64,000 nucleotides of DNA from Luteimonas salinisoli (GTDB lineage: Bacteria > Pseudomonadota > Gammaproteobacteria > Xanthomonadales > Xanthomonadaceae): NCBI RefSeq assembly GCF_013425525.1, contig NZ_JACCKA010000027.1:1-64000 (forward strand), given 5' to 3'. Shown here piece after piece: positions 8,967-19,200 of the stretch. Position numbers and translations under genes: made by a program. Under the pieces are notes generated by a model, which was given only the letters and a program-made list of their open reading frames with translations, had not been told where the DNA came from and searched no databases. Within the stretch, counting starts at the first letter, position 1. The number at the start of each line of letters is the position of its first letter.

Positions 8967-10391
8967 ATGACCCCCAGCCCGAAGCCACTGACGCTGAACC
9001 CGGACCGCCTGTTCCCGTCGGACCCGACGCAACGCGCGATCGCGCGGCGCCTGTACGCCGAGGTGACGTCGCTGCCGATCATCAGCCCGCATGGACATAC
9101 CGACCCGTCCTGGTGGGCCACCGACGCACCATTCGCCGACGCCACGGAACTGCTGCTGGTGCCCGACCACTACGTGTTCCGGATGCTCTACAGCCAGGGG
9201 GTCCCGCTCGACGCGCTCGGCATCCCGCGCGCCGACGGCTCGCGTGCGGCAGTCGATCCGCGCGCGGCCTGGCGCCTGTTCTCGGAACGCTTCCACCTGT
9301 TCCGCGGCACGCCCTCGTCGATGTGGCTGAACCACGTTTTCCACGAGGTGTTCGGGCTGCGCGTGCGGCTCGGCGCCGACACCGCAGACCTCTACTACGA
9401 CGCGATCACCGAGGCGCTGCAGACCGATGCCTTCCGCCCGCGCGCGCTGTTCGAGCGCTTCGACATCGAGGTCATCGCCACCACCGAGTCGCCGCTCGAT
9501 CCGCTCGCCCATCACCAGGCGATCCGCGACAGCGGCTGGGGCGGCCGGGTCGTCACCGCCTACCGGCCCGACCCGGTGATCGACCCGGAACACGAGCAGT
9601 TTCCGGCAGCGCTGGAGCGCTTCGGGGAGATCACCGGCGAGGACGTCCACGACTGGGACGGCTACCTGCGCGCGCATCGCCAGCGCCGCGCGTTCTTCGC
9701 GGCGATGGGCGCCACCTCGACCGACCACGGCCACCCCAGCTGCGCCACCGCGGACCTGGCGCCGGCGCAGGCGCGGGCGCTGTTCGCCCGCGTCGTCGCC
9801 GGCAAGGCTAGTACCGCGGACGCCGAACTGTTCCGCGCCCAGATGCTCACCGAGATGGCGGCGATGAGCCTGGACGACGGCCTGGTGATGCAGATCCACC
9901 CCGGCTGCTTCCGCAACCACAACCGCGGGCTGTTCGAACGCCATGGCCGCGACAAGGGCGCCGACATCCCGCTGCGCACCGACTACGTGCACGCGCTCAA
10001 GCCGCTGCTCGACCGCTTCGGCAACGAGCCGGCGTTCCGACTGATCGTGTTCACCCTCGACGAGAGCACCTACGCGCGCGAGCTGGCGCCGCTGGCCGGG
10101 CACTGGCCCTGCCTGTTCCTCGGCCCGGCCTGGTGGTTCCACGATGCCCCCGAGGGGATGTGGCGCTTTCGCGAGCAGACCCTGGCGAGCGCCGGCTTCT
10201 ACAACACCGTGGGCTTCAACGACGACACCCGCGCGTTCCTGTCGATCCCGGCGCGCCACGACGTCGCCCGGCGCATCGACTGCGCGGTGCTGGCGAAGCT
10301 GGTGGCGGAGCACCGCCTGGACGAGGACGAGGCCGCCGAGGTCGCCGTCGATCTCGCCTACCGCCTGCCCAAGCGGGCGTACAACCTGTGA
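8967..10391 (+). CDS. uxaC: Glucuronate isomerase
   Basis: 474 residues, the usual length for UxaC, which converts D-glucuronate to D-fructuronate (and galacturonate to tagaturonate) in the cytoplasm. Visible family motifs are ISPHGHTDPSWWA near the N-terminus (metal-site His), SMWLNHVFHEVFGL, TESPLDPLAHH, MQIHPGCFRNHN and the C-terminal GFNDDTRAFLSIPARHD. It follows GH115 after a 100-bp gap with no obvious terminator, so it may be read from the same transcript. The later pathway enzymes (uxuB, uxuA, kdgK) are not in the window. Confidence 0.95.
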   Translation: MTPSPKPLTLNPDRLFPSDPTQRAIARRLYAEVTSLPIISPHGHTDPSWWATDAPFADATELLLVPDHYVFRMLYSQGVPLDALGIPRADGSRAAVDPRAAWRLFSERFHLFRGTPSSMWLNHVFHEVFGLRVRLGADTADLYYDAITEALQTDAFRPRALFERFDIEVIATTESPLDPLAHHQAIRDSGWGGRVVTAYRPDPVIDPEHEQFPAALERFGEITGEDVHDWDGYLRAHRQRRAFFAAMGATSTDHGHPSCATADLAPAQARALFARVVAGKASTADAELFRAQMLTEMAAMSLDDGLVMQIHPGCFRNHNRGLFERHGRDKGADIPLRTDYVHALKPLLDRFGNEPAFRLIVFTLDESTYARELAPLAGHWPCLFLGPAWWFHDAPEGMWRFREQTLASAGFYNTVGFNDDTRAFLSIPARHDVARRIDCAVLAKLVAEHRLDEDEAAEVAVDLAYRLPKRAYNL

Positions 10392-10446
10392 GGCGCGGCC
10401 CCGCCGGCTCGGCGGCGATTCCGGGTGTTGCGACCCGCGCGGGCTT

Positions 10447-10528
10447 TCGCGTGCACGGTACGCTCCTACGCAGTGCCGGCATCCCGGACGGGAGGCGCCG
10501 ACCCCGTAGGAGCGGCCCATGGCCGCGA
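10447..10528. repeat. Inverted pair of GTAG-type REP elements
   Basis: Two copies of a palindromic unit face each other: GTAGGAGCG...GCGA on the plus strand at 10506-10528 (hairpin GCGGCC cat GGCCGC) and its reverse-complement-oriented relative at 10447-10469. Such GTAGGAGC-headed elements are the common extragenic palindromes of Stenotrophomonas, Xanthomonas and Pseudomonas. The pair fills most of the uxaC to xylanase gap and could stabilise or attenuate mRNA. Confidence 0.7.
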
Positions 10529-10644
10529 AGGCCGCGGGTGCTCCCGCCGGGGTCGAAGGCGATCCCGGGCAGTGCCACCCACACCTGCTTGAGACCACCG
10601 ATCGCCACTGCGTCGCACGCCATCGATCGCCATGGAGGCGCCCC

Positions 10645-11853
10645 ATGATCCACCGCCACAATGCGCTGCCCACCGTGCTCGCCCTCGCACTGACCCTGGG
10701 CGGTGCCAGCGCCGGCGCCATCGCCCGCGCCGCCGAGCCCCCGCAGACCCTCAGGCAGGCATACGCCGACGCCTTCCTGATCGGAACCGCGGTCAACGAG
10801 GACATCGTCTCCGGCCGCGACGCCCGCGGCCAGGCATTGGTCCCTTTGCACTTCAACGCGATCACCGCCGAGAACGTGATGAAGGCGGAAGTGCTCCACC
10901 CCGAACCCGGACGCTGGGACTTCTCCGCCGCCGACGCCTTCGTGGAATTCGGCGAACGGCACGGCATGTTCCTGGTCGGCCACACCCTGGTCTGGCACAA
11001 CCAGACCCCGGCCTGGTTCTTTCAGGGCGACGACGGCAGGCCGGCCGATACGGATACGATGCGCGAGCGCATGCGCGAGTACATCCGCACCGTCACCGGG
11101 CGCTACGCCGGGCGCGTCGACGCCTGGGACGTGGTCAACGAAGTCATCGGCGAGGATGGCGCCTACCGCGACACCCTGTGGGTGCGCGCCTACGGCGGCG
11201 ACGGCGATGCGCTGGTCCGCGACGCCTTCCGCTTCGCCAGCGAGACCGCGCCCGATGCCGCGCTCTATTACAACGATTTCAACGCCTGGCGCCCGGAGAA
11301 GCGCGACGGCATCGTGCGCATGGTCGGGATGCTGCAGGCCGCCGGGATCCGCATCGACGGCATCGGCATCCAGGGCCACTGGGGCCTGAATTTCCCCTCC
11401 ACCGATCACATCGAAGCGGCGATCGACGCCTATGCCGCGCTCGGGCTGAAGGTGATGGTGACCGAACTCGACGTCGACGTGCTTCCGCTGACGAAGGAAG
11501 GCCAGATCATCGGCCAAGGCATGATGCATCCACAGTTCCAGCTGCCCGAGTTCGAGCGCTTCCTCGACCCCTATCGCGACGGCCTGCCGCCGGACGTGGA
11601 GCAGCGGCTCGCGGACCGCTATGCCGAACTGTTCCGCATCTTCCACGGCCGTCGCGACAAGCTGCACCGCGTCGCGGTGTGGGGCGTGGACGACGGAATG
11701 AGCTGGAAGAACGACTATCCGATTCCCGGCCGCACCAACTACCCGCTGCTGTTCGATCGGGAGCATCGGCCGAAAGCCGCGCTCGAGGCGGTGTTGCGTG
11801 TCCGCGATGCCGCCGACCAGCTTCAGCGCGCGCGCCAACGCTCACGCGACTGA
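10645..11853 (+). CDS. GH10 endo-beta-1,4-xylanase, secreted
   Basis: 402 residues with a cleavable signal peptide (AGAIARA|AE) rather than a lipobox, unlike the first GH10 of the locus. The start is the ATG at 10645 after a GGAGG site. Catalytic residues are the acid/base in DVVNEV (Glu166) and the nucleophile in VTELDVD (Glu274); the barrel motifs FNAITAENVMKAE, GHTLVWHNQTPAWFF, YYNDFN, GIGIQGHWG and AVWGVDDGMSW are all intact. Being soluble in the periplasm or exported, it would complement the anchored enzyme. It ends 8 bp from the convergent coiled-coil gene. Confidence 0.95.
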   Translation: MIHRHNALPTVLALALTLGGASAGAIARAAEPPQTLRQAYADAFLIGTAVNEDIVSGRDARGQALVPLHFNAITAENVMKAEVLHPEPGRWDFSAADAFVEFGERHGMFLVGHTLVWHNQTPAWFFQGDDGRPADTDTMRERMREYIRTVTGRYAGRVDAWDVVNEVIGEDGAYRDTLWVRAYGGDGDALVRDAFRFASETAPDAALYYNDFNAWRPEKRDGIVRMVGMLQAAGIRIDGIGIQGHWGLNFPSTDHIEAAIDAYAALGLKVMVTELDVDVLPLTKEGQIIGQGMMHPQFQLPEFERFLDPYRDGLPPDVEQRLADRYAELFRIFHGRRDKLHRVAVWGVDDGMSWKNDYPIPGRTNYPLLFDREHRPKAALEAVLRVRDAADQLQRARQRSRD

Positions 11854-11861
11854 TGTCCGCC

Positions 11862-13214
11862 CTAGCGGTTGCGCTGGCGCGGCGCTTCGGTCTCACGGCG
11901 TGTCGACGAGGCATCGGCGGCGATTTCCTTCAACGGCACCTCTCCCACCGCCAGCGCGCGCTCGACCCGGATCGTGCCGCCGGCCTCGTGCAGCCGGGCC
12001 TCGAGCTGGCGGTAGTCGTCGCACCACAGCGTCTCGATGTCGCGGTCGCGCCCGCGGTCGCGGGCCGCGTCGAAGGCCACCGCGCGCATCTGCAGGCGCC
12101 CCGTTGCCGCCTGCCCGCCCACCTCGACGCCGTAGCCCGGTATCGCAGCCTTGCGCAAGGCCAGGCGGCCGCTCTCGGCCCAGGCCGTTTCCATGCCTTC
12201 GCGCACTTCGTAGCCCAATCCCGCCAGCGCCTCGAGAACCGTCTCCCGGCGCAGCCGCGCGGCCAACTCGCCGGCGGCCGCGTCCACGATCTCCCTGCAG
12301 CGGGCCGCGAGCGCTTCGACGCGCGCGGCATCGCCCGCCGATTCGCAGGCTTCGGCTTCCGCCAGCAGCGCCGCGGCGGCGTCCGAATCGAGAAACGGGG
12401 CCGCCTCCGCGGCCAGCAGGGCCATCTCGGCGGTGCGGTCGCGCAGCCGCGCCTGCGCGCGCGAGGCCTCCGCCAGCTCCAGCAACAGGCTGTCCAGCAT
12501 CAGATTGCGCCGGTCGTCGTCGGGGGCGCGCTCCATGGCCTCGAGCCGGGCAATGAACGGCGCCGCAACCGCTTCTTCAGCCAGCACCTGCAGCTCCGAG
12601 ATGTGGCGGTCGATGTGCGTCAGGCGCGCATCGCGCGACGCGTCCGGTCCGGCCCGCCACTCCTCGGACGCGTGCGGCCGTCCGCCGGGCCCGAGCGCGG
12701 CCGCCAGCGCCCGTTGGGCTTCATTCAGTCCGCTTGCCGCGGCTTCCGCGGACGCTTCGGCCAGCCAGGCGAAGGCCTCGTTCAAAGCCGCCTCCTGCAC
12801 GGCCTCGTCGGCGCCACGCAACCGCTCCGCCAGTGCCATCGCCGCCGCGGAGCCATTCGCCGCCAGCGCCGCCAGCAGCGCGCGCCGGTTCTCGTGTCTG
12901 CGCCGCCGCGTCGCCCGCACCGCCGCGGCGCGACTCACGGCCTGCCCTTCGCGCTCGGCAAGGTCGGAGCGCAGGAAGTCGCGCTCCCGCGTCGCCGCAG
13001 CCTGCAATTCGTCGAACCGGTCCTCCGCCAGCAGCGCGCGCAACGCGGCGATGCGGTCCGCCGCCGCCGCTCGCGATGCCTCGTCTAGTCCGCCCAGGGT
13101 CGCGGCCCTGGCCTGCCAGGCCGCGGCGACGCGCTCGACCTCCCGCAGCCGCCGCTCGCCGGCGGCGACCATTTCCTCCCGGGTGACGACGCGCACGACT
13201 TTCGGGCCGCTCAT
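11862..13214 (-). CDS. Alpha-helical coiled-coil protein, last gene of the helicase operon
   Basis: 450 residues, not assignable to a named family. The first twelve residues (MSGPKVVRVVTR) form a conserved-looking beta strand. Residues about 15-330 are almost entirely Ala/Glu/Arg-rich helix with heptad character. Residues about 335-435 are a small globular alpha/beta domain (GYEVREGMETAW, GYGVEVGG, LQMRAVAFD, IETLWCDDYRQLEARL). No signal peptide or membrane segment is seen. It overlaps the giant helicase gene by 4 nt (ATGA), so it should be co-translated; a structural or scaffolding role for that complex is inferred. It ends 8 bp from the convergent xylanase. Confidence 0.8.
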   Translation of the reverse strand: MSGPKVVRVVTREEMVAAGERRLREVERVAAAWQARAATLGGLDEASRAAAADRIAALRALLAEDRFDELQAAATRERDFLRSDLAEREGQAVSRAAAVRATRRRRHENRRALLAALAANGSAAAMALAERLRGADEAVQEAALNEAFAWLAEASAEAAASGLNEAQRALAAALGPGGRPHASEEWRAGPDASRDARLTHIDRHISELQVLAEEAVAAPFIARLEAMERAPDDDRRNLMLDSLLLELAEASRAQARLRDRTAEMALLAAEAAPFLDSDAAAALLAEAEACESAGDAARVEALAARCREIVDAAAGELAARLRRETVLEALAGLGYEVREGMETAWAESGRLALRKAAIPGYGVEVGGQAATGRLQMRAVAFDAARDRGRDRDIETLWCDDYRQLEARLHEAGGTIRVERALAVGEVPLKEIAADASSTRRETEAPRQRNR

Positions 13215-16200
13215 GATGAAACTCCTCTCAGCGCGTTGGCGATGGCGGCGGCCAGGTCGGCCCGGGCGCCGTCCGGATCACGGTACCAGTGCAGCACCGG
13301 CACGCGATGCAGGTGCGGGATGGCCTTGCCGAGCACCTTCGGACGCCAGATCTCCCGGGCCCGCGCGTGCGCGAGCAGCGGATGCCGCGGTCCACCGCAC
13401 TCGATGCCGATGGCGTACAGGCCGCTGGCCGGATCCTCGATGGCGAAGTCGAGCGCGAAGGCGTCGTCGCCGCCGACAGCCACCGGCGCGTGCCCGAGGG
13501 ACCGGATGAACGCCCCCACGGAACGGCTGAATCCATCGCCAGGACCCGTCCCGCCCTCGACGGCCCCGACCTCGGCGGGGTGCAGGCGCGAGAGCAGCGC
13601 GCGGGCACCCGGGAAATCCCCCGAGCTCAGCATCCGCGCGTAGGCCAGCCAGCCCTGGAGGTAATCGCGGGGCGTGCCGGGCGGGCGGCGCGTGACGAGG
13701 AAGTCGGCGACGTCGGCCACCGGCATCGAGCTCATCACCAACATCTTCTTGCGTGCGCGCGTCACCGCGACGTTCAGGCGCCGTTCGCCGCCGTGCTGCC
13801 CGAGCACGCCGAAGTTGCGGCGGAACACGCCGCGCGGATCGCGCCCGAAGGTGGTGGAGAAGACGATCACGTCGCGCTCGTCTCCCTGGACGTTCTCGAC
13901 GTTCTTGACGAACACGGCCATGTCCTCGCCGTCCTGCTGACGGTTGCGCTCCTCGTCCCATACCCGCCGAAAGTCCTCGTCGACTTCCGCGCGTTCTTCC
14001 ATCAGGTCTTCGATCAGGTCCGCCTGTTTGCGATTGAAGGTCACCACGCCCACCGAGGGCCGGTCAGCGGCCGGCCGCCGCCACAGGGCGGCCAGCCACT
14101 CGACCACGGCCTGCGCCTCCTCGGCGTTGGTCTGCTGCCGGTAGACGCCGTCGATCTGGCGCCACTCCAGCGGCTGCGTGGCCAGCACCGTTGCGTCCGG
14201 ATGGCGCACGGGCACGTTCAGGCGATTGCGGTAGAAGGCGGCGTTCGAATAGCCGATCAGCTCGCGATAGCCGGAGCGGTAGTGGATCTGCAGGGTCTTC
14301 CCCGGCAGGCTACCCCGCGCGAGCTGCAGCAGGTCGGGACAATCCTTGATCTCGCGCCGGTTCCATTCCTCTTCGCGCGCCTCGCGCTGCGCCTGCTCGT
14401 CGAGATCGTCGGCGACCTCGTCCTCGTCCGCGTCGCCCTCGCCGTCGTCGAGCCTGCTGGAGAAGAACGCCGTGGGCGGCATCTGCTTCTCGTCGCCGCT
14501 GACCACCGCGACCCGGCCCCGGTAGAGCGTCGGCAGCGCGTACTCGACCGGCATCTGCGACGCCTCGTCGTAGATCACCGTGTCGAAAAGACCCGGCTCC
14601 AGCGGCAGGACCCGGCTGGCCACGTCCGGGTTCATCAGCCACACCGGCTTGAGCCGCATCAGCCCGATCGCGATGCCTTCGACCAGGAACTCGCGCAGGC
14701 GGCGCGTCCGCGCACCGCGCAGCCGGGTGATGTCCTCCCACTGCCTGCGAGTGCCGATCTCGGCGGGATCGACGCGCGAGGCCAGGTGCCGGCGGTTCAG
14801 ATCGCGCATCTCGGCTTCGGCCTCGGCCAGCCGGGAGATCCGCGCGTCGTGTTCGCCCGCCTCGAGCAGCAGCTGCGGGTGCTTGCGCTCGATGGCCTGT
14901 TTCCACGCCAGCCGGGCTTCACGGTTCAACAGGCGCCGGAACGTCCTCTCCAGGCGCTCCGGATCGATCCTGTCCAGGGTCTCCTGCATCGGCCGCAGGT
15001 GCGCCAGGAGCGCCAGTTCGTCCTCGCGCAACTGCGCCGCCCGCGTCCGGAACTGCTGGTAGGCAACGAGATCGGGCAGCGCGTCGTGAATCGGGCCACG
15101 CAGCGACGCGGTCCCTGCGTTGCCGAGGATGCTGTCCCGGAACTGCGATGCCGGCGCGTCCTGCAGCCAGGGCGCGAGTTCGCCGAGCCGTTCCAGGCTG
15201 GCCTGGCGGGCGGCATGGCGCTGCAAGGCGGCCTGCACCTCCTCCAGCCAGCGGTCCAGCGCCTCGCGGCCGCCGCCCGCGGCGGTGTCGGCGCGGGACG
15301 GGTCGGGTGCGCGCGACAGGCGCACGGCCGTCTCGCGGGCCTCGCGCAGATGGCGCAGGGTTTCGGCGCCCTGCATGGCCAGGCCGGGACCGCTGTCGGG
15401 CGCGGGCGGCGGCACCATCAACTGCTGGTGGACGACGGTCAACGCGGCGCGCGATGGACGCCATGCGGTTTCCAGCCCGGCCGCCGCGGCCAGGCCGACG
15501 ACGGCATCGCGATCGCCCGTTTCGCCTTGTTCGCGCAGGAAACGCCCCACGCGCGCGCGGCCGAACCAGCGCAGCGGATTCAGACGGGCCAGACGCGTGG
15601 CCGGGGCGAGGATCCGTTGCGCCTGCCGATGCAGATCGGCGAGGCGGGCCGCGGGCAGGGCGCTGAGCGCCGGCGACAGGCGGACATGCCAGGCGCTGCC
15701 GTCGGCCGCGTCCAGCGCCTCGCCGAGCGCCTCGAGGCGGGCGATCAGCTGGTCGCCGACGGCGTTTCCGCGGAACAGCGGCAGCCAGCGCGCCAGACGC
15801 TGTCGCTGGCCTTCCTGCAGCGCGCGCAGCGTCGCCGCATGCTCGGCCAGCCAAGCGCGGTGGGGAGCGGGATCCTCGATCTCGAACGAGGACGGGTTTG
15901 CCGCGAGCACCCGCTCGCGCTCCGCCTCGGCCGCCGCGAAGCCGCCGAACGCCTGCGCGAACGCCGCACGGCTGGCCTCGTCCGTTTCGAAGGCGCGCAG
16001 CTGCGCCAACGGGCTGCCTTCGTAGCGCGCGGGCAACCACCAGCGCACCAGCGGCGCGCAGCTTTCCTCGAGCCGCGCGAGTGCAGCGATGTCCAGGCCG
16101 GCCAGGTGCGGACGCAGCGCCGGGAAGTCCGGCGGAGGGGAATCCGCCTCCAGCTCCATCAACTCGGCCAACAGCTGCCGCCACGCCAGTCCGCAATCCT

Positions 16201-19200
16201 CGTCCACGCGGTATTGCGACCGGTGGTGGTGATCGAGTTCGCCCTCGAGCGCTTCGATCCTCGCCGCCAGCCGCTCGCGCCGGCCAGCGACGTCCGTCGG
16301 CGGCGGTTCGCGGAGCAGCGCTTCCACCTGCTCGCGAATCGCGCGGATCGTCGGCTCGCGGTCGCGGTTGACGTCGTTCAGCATGACTACCCGTTCGCCC
16401 AGCCCTTCGGCGATCAGGCGCTTGTGCACCACTTCCAGCGCCGCGTGCTTCTGGCAGATCAGCAGCAGGGTGCGGCCGTTGCCGATCGCGTCGGCCACGA
16501 TGTTGACGATGGTCTGGCTCTTGCCCGTACCGGGGGGGCCTTCGATCGCCAGGCCCGGGGAACGGGCGGCTTCCGCCACCGCCGCCTCCTGTGACGGATC
16601 GCTCTGGGCGGTCAGGAAACGCTGCGCCTCGGGCGCCCTGCCGTCCGCTGCCGCGGTTCCGCCCTCGCGCAGGCGCAGCAGCGTCTCCAGCCCGGTTCCA
16701 CCGGGCGGGCGCTGCTGCAGCTGCCGCAGCTCCTCACCCACGGCCTGGCCCATGAACGCGGCATGGAACAGGACGGCCGCGCAGGCCAGCGCCTGCTGTC
16801 CCGGCTCCAGCTCGACGCTCGGCGGCGGCAGCGCCGCCAGGGTCCGGGTGCGCGCTTGCGCGAGCATGCCGAAGGCGTCCATCACGTCCGCCGCGGTCAG
16901 CGCCGAGCGCCGCAGCAGGTCTTCGGCCACCTTGAGCCAGCGCGCGCGCTCCTCGCTGCCGAGCAGGCCCTCGAACGCCGGATTGAGACGCACCTCCTCG
17001 CGCCCGCTGTCGAACCCGACCCGCGCCTGGGACCGTCGGCCGACCGGCAGCTCGAGCCCGACCGGCCAGAGCAGCACCGGTGCGATGCGGGTCCGCACGT
17101 GCCCGCGCGGATCGCGCACCAGCAGGAACGGAAATCCCAGGTACAGTCCGTCGATGCCGGTGTCGCGCTCGTACAGGCTGCGGTTGCGCTCGAGCACGTG
17201 CAACCGGTGCCGCAGCAGCGGAGTGGCATCCAAGGCGGCCGGGTCGACGACCAGCGACTGCCCGCCGCGCTGGAGCAGCGCATCCAGCAGCGCGGCCGCC
17301 GGCCGCCGAGGGCTGTCGAGCTCGACCAGATCGATGCGGGAACTGTTGCGGGCGATGCCCATCCGCACCAGCGGGCCGCGCAGCGCCGCGTTCGCGACCT
17401 TCTTGCCGAAGAAGTCCAGCAGCTCCGAGACGTACTGCTGCTTCCTCGGCTCCACCCAGCGGTCCACCGGCACCGCCAGCAGGACCAGCGCATCGGCGAT
17501 GGGCAGCCGTCGCTGCACCCGGTACCGGCCCGCCCAGCCGTCGACCTCGGCGATGCCGCAGCTGGCGAAGCCCTGCAGGCGCCCCTCGACCTCCTGCCAG
17601 ATCGCCCGGCGGCCCTGCTGCAGCCAGGCCGCGGCCGCGTCCCGCCCGAACCCGTCGATGCCGATGCGCCGGGCGGTCCTGGCCGCGTCGTCCAGCAGGC
17701 TGTCCGCGGACTGGAACTGGCCGATGTCGGCCGCCAGCAGCACGATCAGGTCCTCCTCGCCGAGCATCGCCCGCTCGGCCAGCGACTGAATGCCGGCATG
17801 CGGGCTGTCCGGGAGCAGCGACTGCCTTGCCTGCCAATGCGCCGCCAGGCGGGCGCGGGAGGTGGACAGGGCGAGGATCCGGAACTGCGCCTCGTCCAGG
17901 GCGATGCCGCGGTGCTTCGCCCGCTCGCGCAGGCCGGCCAGGCGCGCCTTCATCCGCGGCAGCCAATGCTCCGGCTGGCGATGGGCCAGCAGGTCGGGCG
18001 CGTCGCTGGCGACCAGCCGCCATCCTTCCTCGGGCCGTTCCAGCAGCCAGCCGGGACTGAGGATCCGGCCGCGATGGATCAGCGGCATCTCGGGGTTGAG
18101 CCAGACCAGGGCCAGCATCAGCCGGAAGTCGTCGTCCAGCGCCTCGTGCCGTGCCAGGTGCCGCAGCGCGGCCAGGGCCTGCGCATCCAGGCCGACCCGC
18201 TCCGCCCAGGTCGCCAGTCGCCCGCGGCGCAGCTGCTCCGCCGCCTCGTCCCAGTGCTGCGCTTCGCCTGCAGCGAGTGCGTACGGCCGGGTGCTGCGAT
18301 AGGTCCGGCCACCGAGCGCGATGCCCTCCCCCCTGTCGTCGTCGCTGGCCTGCCGCCGGGCCGGTGGCGCCGGCGGCGAGGCGCCCGCCAGCCACGCCTC
18401 GACTTCGCGCCACTGCCATCGCTGGTGATGGTCGTACGCCAACAGGCCGCGAAACAGCAGCGCCAACTCCGGCGGCAGCTCCTCCGGCAGCGGCACGCCA
18501 TGCGCCAGCACGTGGATCAGCCAGGCGTTCGGATGGACATCGCCGAAACACGCCCCACCCGTCGCCTGCTCGAGCAGCAGCATGCCCAGGCTCCACCAGT
18601 CCGACGCCGCCGCCACGCCGCCCGCCACCGCCTCGGGCGCCATGTAGCGGCTGGTCTCCAGCGGCGCCACCAGGTCGAGGTCGAACGCGGAAAGCTGCGC
18701 CGAGCCGAAGCCGCCGATCACCAGGTCCAGAGGCTCGCGTTCCCGCACCAGGATGGCCTCGGGGCGCAGATCGCGATGGCGCAGGCCTACCTCGGCGAAG
18801 GCATGCAGCGCCGACCCGAGTTCGCGAAGTACGTGCCGGATCGAGGCGATATCGCGCGAATGGATGCCGAGATCGGCCAGGGTCCCACCCGGGAGCGCCT
18901 CCATCGCCTCGAAGGCGCGGTCGTCCCAGCGGCCGGTGGCGAGCAGTTCCGGCACATAGTCCCGCGACAGCCGGCCCACCGCCTCGTACACGTCGGGATC
19001 GGGCTCCGCACCTGCGCAGTAGAGCGTCAGCACCGCCTCCCTGCCGCTGTCGTCGTGCACGGCGCGGTATCGCTCCCGCACGCCCGCGGTCTCGGCGATG
19101 CGGGCCAGCAGCCGCCAGCCCTCGATCACGGTTTCCGCACCGGCCGCCGCCGGCGGCGCGGAACCGGTCGCCGCGACGCCGGAGTCGGCAGGGTCGCCGG

